A DNA stretch of 64,000 bases, taken from Hymenobacter properus. GTDB lineage: Bacteria; Bacteroidota; Bacteroidia; Cytophagales; Hymenobacteraceae. Below, in pieces: positions 60,276 to 64,000 of this stretch. The translations under genes and the position numbers were made by a program. Under the pieces are notes generated by a model. The model was not told the DNA's origin. It made no database searches and worked only from the letters and a program-made list of their open reading frames with translations. The stretch covers positions 806,001 to 870,000 of the forward strand of contig NZ_JADQDP010000003.1 in NCBI RefSeq assembly GCF_015694735.1, given 5' to 3'. Within the stretch, counting starts at the first letter, position 1. Every line of letters begins with the position of its first letter.

Positions 60276-61454
60276 TCAGGGCCAGTAAGAGGGTTTCACG
60301 TCGGTGCCCCGCAGGCGGCAGTCGAGGCAGTTGGGCTTGGCCACGAAGATGCCCAATTCCCCGGTCAGTAAATTTTGGCCTTCGACGATGGGCAAGTATT
60401 CGAACTTGCCCAACACCCGCTCCAGGATTTGTTCGGGGCTTTCGCCGGTGCCGGGGTAGAGGTTGACAAATTCGGGCGGAATGCAGGACTCGAAGCCCGA
60501 GAGGGTGCCAACGCCGGCCGGTAGTTGGCTGCGAGTCACGAAGATGCGCGTTTCGACCACCGAGTGGGCCCCTACGAAGCCCAGCGCCACCTCCGTGGGG
60601 TTGCTGAGGCAGTGCACGTTGCCGGTGAGCTGCACGGGCTGCGCATCGAAGAGCGAGCCAATGCTTTCGGTGTTCTTACGCATCAGCTCCCAGTAGTCGT
60701 ATTCTTCTTTGGTGAGGGCGTACTGCCGCACCCGAATGCTGTAGCGCCGAAACAGGCGCTCGGTGTTGGCCGGCAGCACCCGCAGGCGGTGCTCGCTCAT
60801 CACGTCCTGGCTTTGGGTGGTGGTTTTGTCAATCTGCACCGTGCGGGCCACGTCGTTGCCCCAGCATATCTGCGGGTGCGGCACGGCCCGAAACCGCAGG
60901 GCGTGGTTGGTGTATTCGAGGCCGGTGCTGTAGGCGGGCAGAATCTCCCAGGTCTCGTCGTAGTCCCAGCGGTAGTAGCGGGTGCGGTTGGTGGCGTCGT
61001 GGGCGCTGACCAACACCCGAAATTCGGAGCTCTCAAACTTCCACGTCACCGAGTCGATGGGCGGGGTGAGCTTGACGGGCACGTAGTCGGAAGCGTATTC
61101 TTTGCCGCCCGTGATGTTGAGGCGCAGGCGGTACTTGCGGGCCGGGTTCAGGGTGAGGGCGGCCGACGTATAAGTGCCCTTCACGCTGGTTTCGGGCAGG
61201 GTGTAGCGCGCCCCGGTTTCGTCTTCGATGGCCACCACGGCGCGGGTTTCGGCTGGCGCGGCGGCCGGCGAACCGATGGCATAGGTGCGCGAGAGCTTAA
61301 CTGTGGTGATGCCCGTGGGATTAATAAAGCCATCGACTACCAGAAAGGACGGCGGCGCCTGGATGGCCTCGGGCAGGTAGGCATCGGTGCAGCCGGCCAG
61401 CAGGACCAGGCACCACGCCAGCACCGAGCAGACGGAAAGTAAGGGGCTTTTCAT
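60276..61454 (-). CDS. DUF4249 lipoprotein, paralogue 3
   Basis: This 392-residue lipoprotein has lipobox LLAGC and begins CTDAYLPEAIQ. It shares landmarks with the two upstream paralogues: VVDGFINPTGITTVKLSRTY, KEYASDYVPVKLTPPIDSV, YYRWDYDETWEI, LTGNVHCLSNPTEVALGFVG and the C-terminal DCRLRGTDVKPSYW. Family proteins are Bacteroidota surface lipoproteins usually coded beside TonB-dependent receptors, with no known activity. It differs most from the others in the middle segment (DVMSEHRLRVLPANTERLFR). Confidence 0.93.
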   Translation of the reverse strand: MKSPLLSVCSVLAWCLVLLAGCTDAYLPEAIQAPPSFLVVDGFINPTGITTVKLSRTYAIGSPAAAPAETRAVVAIEDETGARYTLPETSVKGTYTSAALTLNPARKYRLRLNITGGKEYASDYVPVKLTPPIDSVTWKFESSEFRVLVSAHDATNRTRYYRWDYDETWEILPAYSTGLEYTNHALRFRAVPHPQICWGNDVARTVQIDKTTTQSQDVMSEHRLRVLPANTERLFRRYSIRVRQYALTKEEYDYWELMRKNTESIGSLFDAQPVQLTGNVHCLSNPTEVALGFVGAHSVVETRIFVTRSQLPAGVGTLSGFESCIPPEFVNLYPGTGESPEQILERVLGKFEYLPIVEGQNLLTGELGIFVAKPNCLDCRLRGTDVKPSYWP

Positions 61455-61499
61455 GAGCGGATTGTTCGAGGAAAATAGAAGCGGTGCTGCATAAATCGT

Positions 61500-62726
61500 T
61501 TACCAATAGCTGGGCCGCACGGCAGTGCCCCGCGTGCGGCAATCAATGCAGTCGCGCTCCCGGGCCGTGTAGCCTTGCACCGAGTCGATGGGCCCGTAAA
61601 GCGAGTCGCGCGCAATCAGCGGCTCGATGGGCAGGAAGGTACCGGCGCCGAAGGCCCTTGTCAGCAGCAAATCAACCTGGGGTTTGGGGTAGCAGGGGCA
61701 AGTGTGCCGGTCGATGTAAAACGTATCGGGCGGGGTGCAATTCTCATATCCCGTCACCACGGGCCAGGAGCTGGGCAGGTCGGTGCTCCGAATGAAAATA
61801 CGTTTTTCGCTGATGGAATGCACACCCACAAAGCCCTGCACCACCTCGGTGGGGTTGCTGAGGCAGCGCACGTTGCCGGTGAGCTGCACGGGCTGCGCAT
61901 CGTAGAGCGAGCCAATGCTTTCCGTGTTCTTGCGCAGCAGTTCCGAGTACTCGTATTCTTCTTTGGTGAGGCCCTGCTGCTGCACCAGGATGCTGTAGCG
62001 CGTGTAGAGGTAGGCCGACGCGGGCTCAAGCTGGCGCACCGGAAAGTTGGCCACCACGTCCTGAGTCAGGGACGTGGTTTTGGCCAGCAGCATCTTGGTG
62101 GAGCGGGCGCTGCCCCAGCATACGGTGGGAAGCCGATTGACAATGGGCCGCACCACATTCCTATTGGGCACGTATTCCACCGACGGCTGGTAGGGCGACT
62201 GAATTTCCCAGGTTTCGTTGTAGTCCCAGCGGTAGTATTGCGTGCGGTTGGTGGCGTCGTGGGCGCTCACGTAAATGTTGAGCTTGTTGCTGTTCACGTT
62301 CCAGGTCACAGCGTCGATGGGCGGGGTGAGCTTGGCAGCCTCAAAGTCGGAGGCATACTCCTTGCCGCTTGTGAGGTTGAGGTGCAGGCGGTACTTGCGC
62401 GTTGGGGCCAGGGTGAGAGGCAGCGAGTTGTAAGTGCCTTTCGTGCTGCTTTCCGTCAGCGGGTAGCGCGCGCCGCCCTCGTCCTCGATGTACACCACGG
62501 CCCGCGTCTCCACCGGCGCCGCGCCGGCCGCGCTGATGGCGTAAGTGCGCGAGAGTTTGATGGTGCTCACGCCTGCGGCATTAATGAAGCCATCGACCAC
62601 CAACTGGTTTGCGGGCGTGCTGATGACCTCCGGCAGGTAAGCGTCGGTGCAGCCCGCCAGCAGGGCCCCACCCCACACCAGAGCGGCGCAGGCTGAAGCA
62701 AGGAAGCGGAGGAGGCGGGACGACAT
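61500..62726 (-). CDS. DUF4249 lipoprotein, paralogue 2
   Basis: This 408-residue lipoprotein has lipobox LLAGC followed by TDAYLPEVIST. It shares VVDGFINAAGVSTIKLSRTY, VYIEDEGGARYPLTES, LTPPIDAVTWNVNSN, YYRWDYNETWEI, LTGNVRCLSNPTEVVQGFVG and DCRTRGTAVRPSYW with its neighbours. A distinctive insertion near the C-terminus (FYIDRHTCPCYPKPQVDLLL) adds two Cys. The gap to paralogue 3 is 45 bases and to paralogue 1 is 58 bases, so all are probably co-transcribed. Confidence 0.93.
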   Translation of the reverse strand: MSSRLLRFLASACAALVWGGALLAGCTDAYLPEVISTPANQLVVDGFINAAGVSTIKLSRTYAISAAGAAPVETRAVVYIEDEGGARYPLTESSTKGTYNSLPLTLAPTRKYRLHLNLTSGKEYASDFEAAKLTPPIDAVTWNVNSNKLNIYVSAHDATNRTQYYRWDYNETWEIQSPYQPSVEYVPNRNVVRPIVNRLPTVCWGSARSTKMLLAKTTSLTQDVVANFPVRQLEPASAYLYTRYSILVQQQGLTKEEYEYSELLRKNTESIGSLYDAQPVQLTGNVRCLSNPTEVVQGFVGVHSISEKRIFIRSTDLPSSWPVVTGYENCTPPDTFYIDRHTCPCYPKPQVDLLLTRAFGAGTFLPIEPLIARDSLYGPIDSVQGYTARERDCIDCRTRGTAVRPSYW

Positions 62727-62784
62727 GAGACAAAAAGCACGCTTGTGGAAAGAGGTAGGCCTGCTGGCAACCGAAAAGGCAGGG

Positions 62785-63981
62785 CTACCAAAAAGAAGGC
62801 CGCACCGTGGTGCCGCGCGTGCGGCAGTCCACGCAGTCGCGCACCTTGGCAGTGTAGCCCACCACGTCGCCCGCCGAATTACGCGCCCGGGTGATGGGTA
62901 TCAGAATGGAATTCTGGCCGAAAGCGGCCAGCAGCACTTCTTCGGGCTTGGGCGGCGGAAACACGCCGGGCGGCGGCACAAACACGGTGTCGGCCGGCAT
63001 GCAGGCCTCGTAGCCACTCACCACCGGCCAGGTGGAGGGCAGGTCGGCGTTGCGAATGAATATGCGCTTTTCGGTGATGGAATGGGCGCTCACAAAGCCC
63101 AACACCACCTCGGTGGGGCTGCTGAGGCTGTGCACGTTGCCGGTGAGCCTGGCCGGCTGCGGGTCGAAAAGCGTGCCGATGCTTTCCGTGTTCTTGCGCA
63201 GCAGCTCCCAATAGCTGTATTCTTCCTGGGTGAGGGCGTGCTGCTGCACCAGGATGCTGTAGCGCGTGTAAAGCCGCTCCGAAGTTGGCAGCAACTGCTG
63301 CACCCGGAAACCGGACACCACGTCCTGCGTCAGGGACGTGGTTTTGGTCAGCAGCACCCGGGTGGCGCGCTCGTTGCCCCAGCACAGGGTGGGGTAGCGC
63401 ACGGTAATGTTGCGGATGGCCCCGCCAAAATATTCAATGTCAGGAGTGTAGGGCGGTCGGATTTCCCAGGTTTCGTCGGTTTCCCAGCGGTAATACTGCG
63501 TGGCATTGGCGGCGTCGTGGGTGCTCACAAGGATGTTGAGGCCGTTGCTGTCGGTGTTCCAGGTTACGGCATCGATGGGCGGGGTGAGCTTGGCGGGCAC
63601 GTAGTCGGAGGCGTATTCTTTGCCGCCGGTCGTGTTCAGGTGCAGGCGGTACTTGCGGGCCGGGTTCAGGGTGAGGGCGGCCGAGGCGTAGGTGCCCTTC
63701 ACGCTGGTTTCCGTGAGCGCATAGCGCGTCCCGCCCTCGTCCTCGATGTAGACCACGGCCCGCGTCTCCACTGGCACGGCGCTTTTCGAGGCCACCGCCT
63801 GCGTGCGCGAGAGGCGGATGGTCGTCACGCCGGCGGTGTTGATGGAGCCGTCGACCACCAGGTAGCTTGAGGGCGCGGTGATGACGTCGGGCATGTACGG
63901 GTCGGTGCACCCGGCTAGCAGGGCCAGTAGCAGGCCCAGGCTGGCCCGGGGGCGGGGCGACGCGTTTCGGAAAATATTCAA
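62785..63981 (-). CDS. DUF4249 lipoprotein, paralogue 1
   Basis: This 398-residue lipoprotein starts MNIFRNASPRPRASLGLLLA with lipobox LLAGC, then TDPYMPDVITAPSSYLVVDG. It is closest in layout to paralogue 2 (VYIEDEGGTRYALTETSVKG, LTPPIDAVTWNTDSNGLNIL, YYRWETDETWEIRPPY, DCRTRGTTVRPSFW). It has a Pro-rich insert (FVPPPGVFPPPKPEEVLL) where paralogue 2 has its Cys insert. It is the first of the three visible copies; the start of the operon, likely a TonB-dependent receptor, lies beyond base 64000 (inference). Confidence 0.93.
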   Translation of the reverse strand: MNIFRNASPRPRASLGLLLALLAGCTDPYMPDVITAPSSYLVVDGSINTAGVTTIRLSRTQAVASKSAVPVETRAVVYIEDEGGTRYALTETSVKGTYASAALTLNPARKYRLHLNTTGGKEYASDYVPAKLTPPIDAVTWNTDSNGLNILVSTHDAANATQYYRWETDETWEIRPPYTPDIEYFGGAIRNITVRYPTLCWGNERATRVLLTKTTSLTQDVVSGFRVQQLLPTSERLYTRYSILVQQHALTQEEYSYWELLRKNTESIGTLFDPQPARLTGNVHSLSSPTEVVLGFVSAHSITEKRIFIRNADLPSTWPVVSGYEACMPADTVFVPPPGVFPPPKPEEVLLAAFGQNSILIPITRARNSAGDVVGYTAKVRDCVDCRTRGTTVRPSFW

Positions 63982-64000
63982 TGAGCAGGAATAATAGCAG

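Noticed and set aside
57733..60288. 851-codon plus-strand open frame opposite the MG2/plug-like gene
   Set aside because: It is the antisense shadow of a gene with signal peptide and domains; its protein is His/Gly/Arg-rich without any family pattern, as expected from GC-rich codon bias.
61575..63870. Two long plus-strand frames over the DUF4249 genes
   Set aside because: Both are antisense shadows of near-identical paralogues, which explains why the two shadows also resemble one another.

Overview
The window is GC-rich DNA from a member of the Bacteroidota, most like Hymenobacter or a close Cytophagales relative. This rests on several traits. There are three secreted proteins with C-terminal type IX secretion (T9SS) sorting domains and a PorP/SprF-family gene at the left edge. 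Lineage-typical families are present (DUF4249, DUF4382, carboxypeptidase-regulatory-like domains, BlaI/M56 pairs, YfbK-type VWA proteins). Two genes carry TAnnTTTG -7 boxes, and Shine-Dalgarno sequences are scarce. No rRNA, tRNA, CRISPR array, prophage or transposase gene was found, so this reads as chromosomal backbone with an envelope and secretion flavour.

Layout. 1-5.2 kb: PorP/SprF fragment, OmpA-like lipid/peptidoglycan-linked protein and an AsmA-like giant. 5.2-12.1 kb: small housekeeping and accessory genes (DUF4382 lipoprotein, thioredoxin-like protein, DinB, diacylglycerol kinase, GNAT, LLM flavin oxidoreductase, fumarase). 12.2-15.1 kb: subtilisin-like lipoprotein and a proline-iminopeptidase-like lipoprotein. 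15.2-20.4 kb: sigma factor, anti-sigma/TonB fusion, divergent VWA protein and a beta-barrel. 20.7-26.0 kb: T9SS cargo, then a second sigma factor overlapping a predicted inner-membrane-to-outer-membrane protein. 26.2-33.4 kb: periplasmic trehalase, divergent BlaI/M56-TonB pair, an unknown lipoprotein and a GH92 mannosidase. 33.5-40.8 kb: a TolC/USP/HlyD/DHA2 efflux cluster divergent from a GAF-GAF-AAA sigma-54 activator. 40.9-45.2 kb: PQQ-type sugar dehydrogenase, TPR histidine kinase and LytTR regulator. 45.4-57.7 kb: two large T9SS-type proteins flanking DinB/DoxX, an unknown secreted protein and DNA polymerase I. 57.8-64 kb: three tandem DUF4249 lipoproteins followed by an MG2/plug-like protein, probably one operon entering from beyond the right edge.

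The most interesting theme is trans-envelope signalling. Three regulator/membrane-partner pairs lie within 15 kb. In each, the membrane partner ends in a domain that could reach the outer membrane: a TonB C-terminal domain in the anti-sigma fusion and in the M56 peptidase, and an outer-membrane beta-barrel in the second anti-sigma-like protein. The first pair is divergent from a VWA protein that carries a SusC-like N-terminal segment. Other notable structures are four near-identical long hairpin repeats plus one variant, a nested 170-bp inverted repeat, two evenly spaced dyads before blaI, a 29-bp palindrome before the LLM gene, paired dyads before the sigma-54 activator, and a 32-bp perfect convergent hairpin. 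All calls come from reading the sequence only; no database search was run.
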